Source: Alphaproteobacteria bacterium
GTDB taxonomy: Bacteria; Pseudomonadota; Alphaproteobacteria; UBA8366; GCA-2717185
Length of the DNA: 64,000 nt
Reading direction: 5' to 3'
Assembly: GCA_012103325.1 (NCBI GenBank)
Contig: WLWY01000001.1
Location: forward strand, 124,001-188,000
Position numbers and translations under genes: made by a program. The notes under the pieces were generated by a model. The model saw only the letters and a list, made by a program, of their open reading frames with translations, did no database searches and had not been told where the DNA came from. Positions 44,621 through 53,418 of this stretch are shown here, in pieces (within the stretch, counting starts at the first letter, position 1; each line of letters begins with the position of its first letter).

Positions 44621-45136
44621 CTAAAGCGACGTCGCCGCCCGTGCCGCCTGATCATACAGCCCCGACAGCGCGCGCAGTACCGATGCAGCCCGGCCGACCT
44701 CCTCGTTCTCGATCGAACCCAGCGCAGAAACCGTTTCAGTGAGGCACGCTTCGCGCACCTCGCGGTACCGCTGACACAGCGCGCGGCCTTCGTCGCTAGC
44801 GTCGTAATGCGCTTCCTTGCCCTGTTTCGTGGCCACCACGAACCCCGCCTTGACCAGCTTCTTGAGCGCGTAGTTGACCAGGTGGGTGTCCTCGACATTC
44901 AGGGTGAAGCAGATGTCAGCCAGCCGCTTGGCGCGGGTGCGGTGGTTCACCGTGTGCATGACCATGACGTCGAGGGCGCTGAGTTCCGGCGCACCGGCAG
45001 CGGCCATGCATCTTGTCATCCAGCGGTTGAAGGCGCTGGCCGACACCATCAGTCCGTACTCGAACTCCGACAGTTCGGCGGCGTCCTCCGCGACGAGATG
45101 CGCGGAGGAAACGATCTTCTTGCGCGGTGCGTTCAT
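44621..45136 (-). CDS. MarR-type winged-helix regulator
   Basis: A 171-residue winged-helix protein: LSALDVMVMHTVNHRTRAKRLADICFTLNVEDTHLVNYALKKLVKAGFVVATKQGKEAHYDASDEGRALCQRYREVRE is the DNA-binding domain with wing, framed by helices typical of MarR dimers. Its ATG (45136-45134) overlaps the stop of the fused hydantoinase gene (ATGA), so it is made with that enzyme and probably represses the operon. A palindrome lies at the operon promoter. Confidence 0.88.
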   Translation of the reverse strand: MNAPRKKIVSSAHLVAEDAAELSEFEYGLMVSASAFNRWMTRCMAAAGAPELSALDVMVMHTVNHRTRAKRLADICFTLNVEDTHLVNYALKKLVKAGFVVATKQGKEAHYDASDEGRALCQRYREVREACLTETVSALGSIENEEVGRAASVLRALSGLYDQAARAATSL

Positions 45137-48100
45137 TCCGCCGCCTCCGGCACCGGCTCGATCCGCGCCGCCGCCGGTCCGTATCCGCCGCCGGTCGGCG
45201 TCTGCAGTACGAAGACATCGCCCGGACCGACATGGGTGCCGTCCTGACCGGTCAGTTTCGTCACCGTGCCGTCGGCGCGCTCGACCCAGTTCTTGCCGCA
45301 CTGCCCCTGCTCGCCGCCGGCCATGCCGTAGGGCGGCACGATGCGGTGGTTCGACAGGATGACCAGGTCCATTTCTTCCAGGAACCGGATGCGGCGGTCC
45401 GAACCGGAGCCGCCGACATGCTTGCCCTTGCCGCCGGAGCCATGCCGCACAGAGAAGGTGTCGAGCATGACCGGGTAGCGCCATTCCAGCACTTCCGGAT
45501 CGGTCAGGCGGGTATTGGTCATGTGCGTGTGTACCGCAGACGTCCCGTCGAAATCCGGCCCCGCCCCGGACCCGCCGCAGACCGTTTCGTAATACTGGTA
45601 GCTGTCGTTGCCGAAGATGACGTTGTTCATCGTCCCCTGGCTCGCCGCCAATACACCAAGCGCGCCGTACAGCGTATCGGTCACGACCTGACTGGTTTCG
45701 GTATTCCCGGCCACGACGGCGGCGGGATATTCCGGCGCCAGCATCGAGCCTTTCGGGATGATGATGTTGATCGGCTTCAGGCAGCCCTCGTTCAACGGGA
45801 TCTGATCGTCGATCAAGGTGCGGAAGACATAGAGGACCGCCGACCGGCAGACCGCCGACGGCGCGTTGAAATTGGTCGGCCGCTGCGGGCTCGTACCCGT
45901 GAAGTCGACGGTCGCCTCGCGCTTGTCCTTGTCGAAGCTGATCTTGACCTTAACCACGCCGCCTTCGTCCAGCGGGTATTCGAACTGGCCGTCCTTCATC
46001 ACTTCAATGACACGCCGAACCTGCTCTTCCGCATTGTCCTGCACGTGCCGCATGTAGGCGTGCACCACGTCGAGACCGAACTGGTCGATCATCTTGTGGA
46101 CTTCGCGCACGCCCTTTTCGCCGGCGGCGATCTGCGCCTTGAGGTCGGCGACATTGTGATCCGGCTGACGGGCGGGATAGCGGCCCGACGCCAGATGCGC
46201 CCGCAACTTCTCTTCCAGGAATTCACCCGCATCGACCATCTTGAAGTTGTCGAAGAGAATGCCTTCTTCCTCCACCGTCGTACTGTCCGGCGGCGTCGAG
46301 CCCGGCGTGCGCCCGCCGATATCGGCATGGTGCCCCCGGCTGGCCACAAAGAAGAGAATGTCTTTGCCCGGCTGATCGAAGATCGGCGTGATCACTGTGA
46401 CATCCGGCAAATGCGTGCCGCCGTTATACGGTGCGTTCACCACATAGACGTCGCCCGGTTTCATCTTGCCCGCGTTCTCGGTCAGAACGGTCCGGATGGA
46501 TTCGCTCATCGAGCCAAGATGGATCGGGATATGCGGCGCGTTGGCCACCAGCATCCCTTCGGGGTTGAAGATCGCGCAGGAGAAGTCGAGCCGTTCCTTG
46601 ATGTTGACCGAGTAGGCCGTGTTCTCCAGCGTCACGCCCATCTGTTCGGCAATCGTCATGAACAGATTGTTGAAGACTTCGAGCATGACCGGGTCGCACT
46701 CGGTGCCGATGGCAAAGGTCCGTTGCATCGCGACAACGCGGTCCACAATGAGATGACCCTTCGGTGTCAGTTCCGCCTGCCAGCCCGGCTCGACGACGGT
46801 CGTTGCCGTCTGCTCGCGAATGATGGCCGGGCCCGCGACCGTGTTGCCGGGTTGCAATGTATCCCGATCGACGACCGGCGTGTCCCGCTCCTCACCGTCC
46901 ATATAGGCTTTCACGACGGCCAGTTTCTCGACCGCGCCGGGCGCACCGGCATCGTCGCGATCGGGCTCCGCCGCTTCCGCCATCAGGCCGATGCCTTCGA
47001 CGGCCGCGGCTTCGACGATCAGCCCTTTCTCCGGCATGATGAAGCCGTAATGCTGATGATGCGCCGCCTCGAAGCGCGCCGTCATTTCCTCCGGCGTGCC
47101 AAATTCGATGGCGTGTGGCGTATCGCTGCCGTCGTAGCGCAGATGCGCGCGGCGGACGACCTCGATCCGCTGGTCGGGAATGTCCTGTTCGCGCAGCTCC
47201 GCTTCGACCTCGCCAGCGAGCCCATCGAGGGTTGCGGCAAGGGATGGCATGACGGAATCGTCGAGGGTGACTTCGACGGCCTTTTCGCGCAGCGCCCGAA
47301 TGTCGGCGAGCCCCATGCCATAGGCGGACAGAACGCCCGCGAAGGGATGAACCAGAACCTTGGTCATCCCGAGCGCATCGGCGACGAGGCATGCGTGCTG
47401 TCCGCCCGCGCCACCGAAACAGTTGAGCGTGTACCCGGTCACGTCGTAGCCGCGCTGGACGGAGATCTTCTTGATCGCGTTGGCCATGTTCTCGACCGCG
47501 ATCTTCAGATAGCCGTCCGCGACCGCCGCCGGCGTGCGTTCGTCGCCAGTCGCTGCGTGGATTTCCGCCGCCAGGGCCGTGAACTTTTCGCGCACGACAT
47601 CGGCGTCGAGCGGCGCGTCCTGATTGGGTCCGAAGACTTGCGGAAAGAAATTCGGCTGCAGCTTGCCCAGCATGACGTTGCAGTCGGTGACGCTGAGCGG
47701 CCCGCCTCGCCGATAGCAGGCCGGCCCCAGGTTGGCGCCTGCCGACTCCGGTCCGACCCGGTAGCGCGAGCCGTCGAAGAAGCAGATCGAGCCACCGCCG
47801 GCCGCCACGGTATGGATCAGCATCATCGGCGCGCGCATGCGCACGCCGGCGACCTGGGTTTCGAAGGCGCGCTCGTACTCGCCGTCATAGTGCGCCACGT
47901 CGGTCGAGGTGCCGCCCATATCGAAGGAGATGATCTTGTCGAACCCGGCCTGCCCGGCGGTTTCCACCGCGCCGACGATACCGCCGGCGGGGCCGCTGAG
48001 GATCGCGTCCTTGCCCTGAAACAGGTTCGCATCGGTCAAGCCACCGCTCGACTGCATGAACATCAGGCGCGTGCCGCCGAGTTCCGAGGCGACCTGATCG

Positions 48101-48777
48101 ACATAGCGGCGCAGCAAGGGCGAGAGATAGGCGTCGACGACCGTGGTGTCGCCACGGCTGACGAGTTTCATCAAGGGACTGGTTTCGTGGCTCGTTGAAA
48201 TCTGCGTGAAGCCGATTTCACGCGCCAGCACCGCTGCCGCCGCTTCATGTTCGGTAAAGCGGTAGCCATGCATGAACACGATTGCGACCGACCGGATGCC
48301 ATCGTCGTATGCCGCTTGCAGCAGCGGCCGTGAGGCCTCGGCATCGAACGCGCGCAACACCTTCCCGTCCGCCATCACGCGTTCGTCGATTTCCACGACT
48401 TGCTCGTACAGCATTTCCGGCAGCACGATTTCGCGGTCGAACAGGCGCGGCCGGGTCTGGTAGCCGATGCGCAGCGCGTCGCGGAACCCGTCCGTCGTCA
48501 CCAGCAATGTCCGGTCGCCCTGTCGTTCGAGCAGCGCGTTGGTCGCGACCGTCGTGCCCATCTTGACGACTTCGATCTCCGAACCGGGAATGGGCGTGCC
48601 GGCCGCGACACCCATGAGGTCGCGGATACCTTGCACCGCCGCGTCGCGATAGTTCTCCGGATTCTCAGACAGCAGCTTGTGCGTCACCAGCGCGCCGTCG
48701 GGCCGCTGCGCCACGATATCGGTGAACGTTCCCCCCCGGTCGATCCAGAACTGCCAGCGCGCGTCGGTCTCAGCCAT
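45133..48777 (-). CDS. Fused hydantoinase A-hydantoinase B (5-oxoprolinase-like)
   Basis: A 1214-residue fusion. The HyuA half (about 1-690) has the phosphate loop WIDRGGTFTDIVAQRPDG and SFDMGGTSTDVAHY; the HyuB half begins near GTECDPVMLEVFNNLFMTIAEQMGVTLENTAYSVNIKERLDFSCAIFNPEG and includes ASRGHHADIGGRTPGSTPP. This is the 5-oxoprolinase (ATP-hydrolysing) layout, opening pyroglutamate to glutamate; a different cyclic amide is possible. ATG 48777 follows GGGGAGTG and starts the conserved MAETDARWQFWIDRGGTF. Confidence 0.93.
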   Translation of the reverse strand: MAETDARWQFWIDRGGTFTDIVAQRPDGALVTHKLLSENPENYRDAAVQGIRDLMGVAAGTPIPGSEIEVVKMGTTVATNALLERQGDRTLLVTTDGFRDALRIGYQTRPRLFDREIVLPEMLYEQVVEIDERVMADGKVLRAFDAEASRPLLQAAYDDGIRSVAIVFMHGYRFTEHEAAAAVLAREIGFTQISTSHETSPLMKLVSRGDTTVVDAYLSPLLRRYVDQVASELGGTRLMFMQSSGGLTDANLFQGKDAILSGPAGGIVGAVETAGQAGFDKIISFDMGGTSTDVAHYDGEYERAFETQVAGVRMRAPMMLIHTVAAGGGSICFFDGSRYRVGPESAGANLGPACYRRGGPLSVTDCNVMLGKLQPNFFPQVFGPNQDAPLDADVVREKFTALAAEIHAATGDERTPAAVADGYLKIAVENMANAIKKISVQRGYDVTGYTLNCFGGAGGQHACLVADALGMTKVLVHPFAGVLSAYGMGLADIRALREKAVEVTLDDSVMPSLAATLDGLAGEVEAELREQDIPDQRIEVVRRAHLRYDGSDTPHAIEFGTPEEMTARFEAAHHQHYGFIMPEKGLIVEAAAVEGIGLMAEAAEPDRDDAGAPGAVEKLAVVKAYMDGEERDTPVVDRDTLQPGNTVAGPAIIREQTATTVVEPGWQAELTPKGHLIVDRVVAMQRTFAIGTECDPVMLEVFNNLFMTIAEQMGVTLENTAYSVNIKERLDFSCAIFNPEGMLVANAPHIPIHLGSMSESIRTVLTENAGKMKPGDVYVVNAPYNGGTHLPDVTVITPIFDQPGKDILFFVASRGHHADIGGRTPGSTPPDSTTVEEEGILFDNFKMVDAGEFLEEKLRAHLASGRYPARQPDHNVADLKAQIAAGEKGVREVHKMIDQFGLDVVHAYMRHVQDNAEEQVRRVIEVMKDGQFEYPLDEGGVVKVKISFDKDKREATVDFTGTSPQRPTNFNAPSAVCRSAVLYVFRTLIDDQIPLNEGCLKPINIIIPKGSMLAPEYPAAVVAGNTETSQVVTDTLYGALGVLAASQGTMNNVIFGNDSYQYYETVCGGSGAGPDFDGTSAVHTHMTNTRLTDPEVLEWRYPVMLDTFSVRHGSGGKGKHVGGSGSDRRIRFLEEMDLVILSNHRIVPPYGMAGGEQGQCGKNWVERADGTVTKLTGQDGTHVGPGDVFVLQTPTGGGYGPAAARIEPVPEAAE

Positions 48778-48792
48778 GGTGGAACACTCCCC

Positions 48793-48809
48793 AATTGAAT
48801 TTTTCAATT
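48793..48809. promoter_or_regulatory. Palindromic operator in divergent hyuAB/CMD promoter
   Basis: AATTGAA (48793-48799), 3-base spacer, TTCAATT (48803-48809): a perfect 17-base site 16 bases upstream of the fused hydantoinase start. This fits the size and symmetry of MarR-type operators; the MarR gene is coupled to that operon. Confidence 0.7.
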
Positions 48810-48825
48810 AGAAATTTATAGGCAT

Positions 48826-48837
48826 TTTATCGATAAA
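48826..48837. promoter_or_regulatory. 12-bp perfect palindrome TTTATCGATAAA
   Basis: A second symmetrical element 16 bases beyond the AATTGAA operator, in the same divergent promoter; 66 bases before the CMD start. It may be a second operator half or part of the AT-rich promoter. Confidence 0.35.
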
Positions 48838-48902
48838 TTATTAACGTTATTTTTGCGTCACGATTCCTGATACTCTTCGAGACGATCAAAATGGAGGTGC
48901 GC

Positions 48903-49478
48903 ATGCCCCGGGTCCCTGAAGTCAACCTGAGTCAATTGCCGAGCGTTACGGGCGACGATCAACGCGGCAAGCTTGGCGACCCGACCTGGGAACGCGTCGC
49001 CGCCCACTGCCCCCAACAGCTGGTCCAGATCGACGCGCTGATGCGGAGCTTCGCCGAGCACGGCACGATCCCGCGCCGCTATATCGAGATCGCGGTCGTC
49101 ACCGTGTCACGCCTCAACGAATGCCGCCACTGCGTCGGGCGCCATTCCGTACGGCTGCACGACACCGGCTTATCGCACGACACTATCAAGCGGATTCTCG
49201 ATGAAGATTGCCCTGGGCTGGACGAAAAAGACCGCCTCGTCCGCAACTACGCCCGTCAGGTCAGCGAAAACTCTGCCACGATGCGCGACGCCATATTCGA
49301 GGCGCTGTACGCCCATTTCGACAACGCACAGATCGTCGAACTAACCATGCGCATCGGCCTCGCCGGCTTCTTCAACCGCTTTAACAACGCACTGCAGGTC
49401 GAACTGGACGAGGGGCATTTGACAAAATTTGTATCGCAAAACGGACATGCTAACACCCTACCGGCAAGGTCCGGTTGA
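48903..49478 (+). CDS. Carboxymuconolactone decarboxylase (AhpD-like) family protein
   Basis: A 191-residue CMD-family protein. AVVTVSRLNECRHCVGRHSVRLHDTGLS carries CxxC plus the downstream His typical of AhpD-like peroxidase or disulfide proteins rather than true decarboxylase. ATG 48903 is preferred over the ATG at 48891 because GGAGG is six bases upstream. It is divergent from the fused hydantoinase and likely shares its operator region. Confidence 0.88.
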   Translation: MPRVPEVNLSQLPSVTGDDQRGKLGDPTWERVAAHCPQQLVQIDALMRSFAEHGTIPRRYIEIAVVTVSRLNECRHCVGRHSVRLHDTGLSHDTIKRILDEDCPGLDEKDRLVRNYARQVSENSATMRDAIFEALYAHFDNAQIVELTMRIGLAGFFNRFNNALQVELDEGHLTKFVSQNGHANTLPARSG

Positions 49479-49538
49479 GAAGTAAGCCTAGTGCGAATAC
49501 CCTGAGAACAATTCTATCCAAGGGTTAAGCAAGAGGAC

Positions 49539-49958
49539 ATGTCTGCACTCGTCGTCATCGCCCGGTACTACGATAATCCGTCCGCGGAAGTCGCCTGCAG
49601 CGTGCTCAACGATGCGGGTATTCCCTGCTGGGTGTTTGACCGTCAATTCGCGCATCAGCACGTATCGCGCCTGTTCGCGATCGGTGGCATCCGCCTGATG
49701 ATACCGGCTGCGCATGTCGATGAGGCCAGGGAAATTCTCAATGTTCCGGACGATCTAAGTGCAAATCATGACGCAGAAGATTGTCCGGCCTGCGGTGCCG
49801 GCGGTTCGTTTCGGCCTGCGTCTCTGATGTTAGGGGTCTTGGGCTTTTTCTGGAGCGAGTTGGTTCTGTACCGAAGAAGCCGCCGCATATGCCGCAGTTG
49901 CGGCCATCGATGGCGCCAAACTTGTACGCGTACGTTGGAAGTTGAGAACCCAGACTGA
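49539..49958 (+). CDS. DUF2007-type protein with C-terminal zinc ribbon
   Basis: A 139-residue protein. The N-terminal part (LVVIARYYDNPSAEVACSVLNDAGIPCWVFDRQFAH and IGGIRLMIPAAHVDEAREIL) is the DUF2007 putative signal-transducing domain. The C-terminal third has CPACGAGGSF and CRSCGHRW, four Cys forming a zinc ribbon, with a short hydrophobic stretch (LMLGVLGFFWSELVLY) between. Function unknown. Confidence 0.85.
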   Translation: MSALVVIARYYDNPSAEVACSVLNDAGIPCWVFDRQFAHQHVSRLFAIGGIRLMIPAAHVDEAREILNVPDDLSANHDAEDCPACGAGGSFRPASLMLGVLGFFWSELVLYRRSRRICRSCGHRWRQTCTRTLEVENPD

Positions 49959-50035
49959 CCCGCTGACCCGCAAGCCCACAAAGAGTTGAGTGTTCCGTCG
50001 TTGCAGCAGCCACGCAGAACCACTATTTATGGCCG

Positions 50036-50806
50036 ATGCGATGGTTCAAGCGAACGGTCCTGTTGATCTTCGGTCTTCTGGCAGGGCCGGCTCTGGTTAT
50101 GGTCGGAGGCGATGTTTTGGGCAGCGACTGGCGTACGGCGAGCAGAGAACCGGCGCATATCGCGCCTGACCCGCTAACGACTCAAGAAGCCATTGTCCAT
50201 GTGTACGCCGCCCGCACCTTTAGCTGGCGCGGCGCCTTCGGCGTGCATACCTGGATATCGGTCAAGCCCACGGGCGCGCCGACCTATACGATCTACGAGG
50301 TGATCGGCTGGCGCCAGTATGGCGGCAACAGCGTGCTTGCCATTCACAACGGGGTTCCTGACCGCTACTGGTTCGGGAAACGACCGCATCTGATCGCCGA
50401 AATGCGTGGCGATGGTGTCGACGGCATCATAAAAAAGATCGATCAGGCGGCTCGGCGCTATCCCTATCAGCACGCGTACACCGTTTATCCCGGGCCGAAC
50501 AGCAATACGTTCACCGCCTGGGTCGGCCGCCACGTGCCGGAGCTGCGGCTCGACTTGCCGCCGACGGCAATCGGCAAGGACTATCTCGGCGGTTCCGTCG
50601 TCTCTGGAGCGCCGAGCGGCACCGGGTACCAGTTCAACATCAAGGGCCTGTTCGGTGTGTTGGCGGCTATCGAGGAAGGGATCGAGGTCAATATCGCCGG
50701 CCTGACGTTCGGTATCGATCCGATGAATTTGGCCATAAAGCTGCCGGGTGTCGGCAGATTCGGCCTTATTCCGCAGGTCGCGGCAACCGAGAAGAACCGC
50801 GACTGA
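50036..50806 (+). CDS. DUF3750 domain protein
   Basis: A 256-residue protein with one N-terminal membrane segment or signal anchor (VLLIFGLLAGPALVMVG, residues 8-24). The rest (IVHVYAARTFSWRGAFGVHTWISVKPTG, YTIYEVIGWRQYGGN, GPNSNTFTAWVGRHVPEL) matches DUF3750, a proteobacterial family of unknown role, probably periplasmic. His and Cys/Asn segments (GVHTWI, PGPNSNTF) suggest a papain/NlpC-like fold, which is inference only. It is followed by djlA after 70 bases. Confidence 0.85.
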   Translation: MRWFKRTVLLIFGLLAGPALVMVGGDVLGSDWRTASREPAHIAPDPLTTQEAIVHVYAARTFSWRGAFGVHTWISVKPTGAPTYTIYEVIGWRQYGGNSVLAIHNGVPDRYWFGKRPHLIAEMRGDGVDGIIKKIDQAARRYPYQHAYTVYPGPNSNTFTAWVGRHVPELRLDLPPTAIGKDYLGGSVVSGAPSGTGYQFNIKGLFGVLAAIEEGIEVNIAGLTFGIDPMNLAIKLPGVGRFGLIPQVAATEKNRD

Positions 50807-50876
50807 TCGCGCACTGGCAAATCCGAAGCGACGCCATTAGAATCGGTACGACCGTGGCCGAACGGAATCATTCACG

Positions 50877-51614
50877 ATGAGCATTTGGGGAAAGATATTG
50901 GGCGGCGCAGCAGGCTTCGCCCTCGGCGGACCGCTCGGCGCGATAATCGGTACCGTCGCCGGCCATGCCGTGGACCGGTACCGCGCCACGCAGGTGGAAG
51001 AAGGCGGCGGCGGGGATCCGACCCGTTCGATCGCCTTCACGATCGGCGTCATCGTCCTCAGCGCGAAGATGGCGAAGGCGGACGGTGTCGTCACGCGGGA
51101 CGAGATCGACGCCTTCAAGCAGGTGTTCCGCGTGCCCGCCAACGAGACGGCCAACGTCGCCAAGGTTTTCAACCAGGCGCGGCGCGGCAGTGCCGGCTTC
51201 GAACCCTACGCGAACCAGCTTGCGGGCATGTTCCGCGAGAACCCGGTGGTGCTCGAGGAATTGCTGAACTGCCTCGCCTATATCGCGCACGCCGACGGCG
51301 CACTGCACCCGGAAGAAAGCAAGTTCCTGCACGAGGTTTCGGCGATATTCGGTCTCGACCGTGCGGCGTTCGAGCGTGCGACATCGATCAACCTCAACCC
51401 GGATGAGGCCGACCCCTATCAGCTGATCGGTGTATCGCGCAAAGCGACGAACGATGAAATCAAGTCGGCTTACCGCGAGCTGGTGAAGGAGAACCATCCC
51501 GACCGGTTGATGGCGCAAGGCGTACCAGAAGAATTTATCGAGGTCGCGAACAAGAAACTCGCGGCGATCAACGCCGCCTACGAAAACATTCAGCGGGAAC
51601 GCGGGTTTACCTGA
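50877..51614 (+). CDS. djlA: TerB-DnaJ domain co-chaperone (DjlA-like)
   Basis: A 245-residue protein: a glycine-rich N-terminal segment (ILGGAAGFALGGPLGAIIGTVAGHAVDRY), a TerB-like helical domain (about 48-165, IGVIVLSAKMAKADGVVTRDEI and IAHADGALHPEESKFLHEVSAIFGL) and a C-terminal J domain (about 178-245) with HPD in KENHPDRLMAQG, needed to stimulate DnaK ATPase. The layout is that of DjlA. It overlaps the next start by one base (TGATG). Confidence 0.92.
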   Translation: MSIWGKILGGAAGFALGGPLGAIIGTVAGHAVDRYRATQVEEGGGGDPTRSIAFTIGVIVLSAKMAKADGVVTRDEIDAFKQVFRVPANETANVAKVFNQARRGSAGFEPYANQLAGMFRENPVVLEELLNCLAYIAHADGALHPEESKFLHEVSAIFGLDRAAFERATSINLNPDEADPYQLIGVSRKATNDEIKSAYRELVKENHPDRLMAQGVPEEFIEVANKKLAAINAAYENIQRERGFT

Positions 51615-53398
51615 TGGCGTCCCCACCGTTACTCGCGCTTCGCGGCGCGCGCGCCGGCTTCGGCGGCGACCCGCTATTTACCGATGTCGATGTCGCCGTC
51701 GGCCGCGGCGAGCGGATCTGCCTCGTCGGCCGCAACGGCAGCGGAAAATCGACCCTGCTGAAAGCCTTTGCCGGTCAGATCGATCTGGAAGCCGGCGAAC
51801 GCTTTCAGCAACCGGGATCGGTGGTGGCCTACCTGCCGCAGGAAACTGCCTTCAAAGCCGACGAGACCGTCGCCGAGCATGTCGCAGGCGGCGGCGCGGA
51901 ACCGCACCGGGCCGCCGCCTTGATCGACCGCCTGAACCTCGACCCGGAGGCTAAGGCAACCGACCTTTCCGGCGGTGAAAGCCGCCGGGTCGCCCTGGCC
52001 CGGGCCTTGGCGACCGATCCGGATATCCTGCTGCTCGACGAACCGACCAACCATCTCGACCTGCCGACGATCGAGTGGCTCGAAGACGAACTGTCGCTGT
52101 TCAAGGGCGGCTTTCTGGTCATCAGTCACGACCGGACCTTTCTTGCCAGGCTGACGCGGGTAACCCTGTGGTTCGACCGCGGCAAACTGCACCGTCTCGA
52201 AGATGGTTACAGTGCCTTCGAAGCATGGTCCGACCAGGTGCTCGCCGACGAGGAAAGAGAAAGAAATCGCGTCGAGCAGCATTTGAAGGCGGAAGCGCGC
52301 TATCTGCACCGCGGTGTCACCGCGCGCCGCAGACGCAATCAGCGCCGCCTGCGCAAGCTCGACAGTTTGCGCAAGGCACGGGCCGCGCTCGTCCGGCCGG
52401 ACAAGAAGGCAGCCCTCTCAGCGGCCAACGCGCCCGAGAGCGGCCGCATCATCATCGACGCCGACGGCATTTCGAAGGTTTTCGACGGCAAAGCTATTAT
52501 TCGCGATTTCTCGACACGTATTCTGCGCGGCGACCGCATCGGCATCATCGGACGCAACGGTGCCGGAAAAACAACGCTGCTGCGCATGCTCATCGGCGAG
52601 CTTGCGCCGGACAGCGGCACGATAAAGTTCGGCACGCGGCTGGAATTGATGCACGCCGATCAACGCCGCGCCACCCTGGATCCCAGCAAATCGCTATGGG
52701 ATACGCTCTGCCCGGAAGGGGGAGACAGCCTGATCGTGCAAGGCAGGCAGCGCCATGTGGTTGCCTATCTGAAAGATTTCCTGTTCGACGAATCGCAGGC
52801 GCGAAGCCCGGTCTCGACCCTGTCCGGCGGCGAGCGCAACCGCCTCGCGCTGGCCATGAATTTGGCCAAGCCATGCAATCTCATGGTGCTGGACGAACCG
52901 ACAAACGATCTCGATTTGGACACGCTCGATCTGCTTGAGGATATGCTGAGCGACTATGACGGCACGCTCCTTCTGGTCAGCCACGACCGCGATTTTCTCG
53001 ACCGGCTGGTGAGCGGGGTCATCGCGGTGGAAGGCGATGGAGAGGTTGGCGAATATGTCGGCGGCTACGAGGATTATCGCAGTCAGAGGCCACGCACCGC
53101 TGAGTCTTCTGCCCCCATCAAATCGGCAAAACCTGTCGCCGCGAAAAACCCCAACAAAGCGACACGGCTGAGCTATCGGGAGAAGACCGAACTCGAGGAA
53201 CTGCCGTCCCGCATCGCGGCGCTGACGCGGGAGATTGAGGATCTTGAGACAAGTCTGGCCGATCCCTCCTTTGTCCAGCGCGACCGAAAGGGGTTTGAAG
53301 CCGCGGCCGCGGAACTCGAGCGCGCGCAACGCGAAAAGGGGGACGCCGAGGAACGCTGGCTCGAAATCGAAATAAAGCGCGAAGCATTGGCAAGCTGA
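51614..53398 (+). CDS. ABC-F family ATPase, Uup-like
   Basis: A 594-residue soluble ABC-F protein with two nucleotide-binding domains: Walker A GRNGSGKST and GRNGAGKTT, signatures LSGGESRR and LSGGERNR, Walker B LLLDEPTNHLDLPT and MVLDEPTNDLDLDT. The linker is highly basic (RRRRNQRRLRKLDSLRKARAAL). The C-terminus (YREKTELEELPSRIAALTREIEDLETSL) is a coiled coil as in Uup. Such proteins act on ribosomes or branched DNA. It follows djlA directly. Confidence 0.92.
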   Translation: MASPPLLALRGARAGFGGDPLFTDVDVAVGRGERICLVGRNGSGKSTLLKAFAGQIDLEAGERFQQPGSVVAYLPQETAFKADETVAEHVAGGGAEPHRAAALIDRLNLDPEAKATDLSGGESRRVALARALATDPDILLLDEPTNHLDLPTIEWLEDELSLFKGGFLVISHDRTFLARLTRVTLWFDRGKLHRLEDGYSAFEAWSDQVLADEERERNRVEQHLKAEARYLHRGVTARRRRNQRRLRKLDSLRKARAALVRPDKKAALSAANAPESGRIIIDADGISKVFDGKAIIRDFSTRILRGDRIGIIGRNGAGKTTLLRMLIGELAPDSGTIKFGTRLELMHADQRRATLDPSKSLWDTLCPEGGDSLIVQGRQRHVVAYLKDFLFDESQARSPVSTLSGGERNRLALAMNLAKPCNLMVLDEPTNDLDLDTLDLLEDMLSDYDGTLLLVSHDRDFLDRLVSGVIAVEGDGEVGEYVGGYEDYRSQRPRTAESSAPIKSAKPVAAKNPNKATRLSYREKTELEELPSRIAALTREIEDLETSLADPSFVQRDRKGFEAAAAELERAQREKGDAEERWLEIEIKREALAS

Positions 53399-53418
53399 AC
53401 AAAGGGCATTTGCAAACC

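Noticed and set aside
45127-48198. Long plus-strand frame of about 1000 codons opposite the fused hydantoinase
   Set aside because: It is the antisense shadow of a well-supported gene; its amino-acid make-up is Arg/Asp/His-biased and no family motif appears.
52075-52938. Plus-strand frame inside the ABC-F gene
   Set aside because: Out-of-frame reading of a two-domain ATPase; Arg/Ser/His-rich with no start signal.
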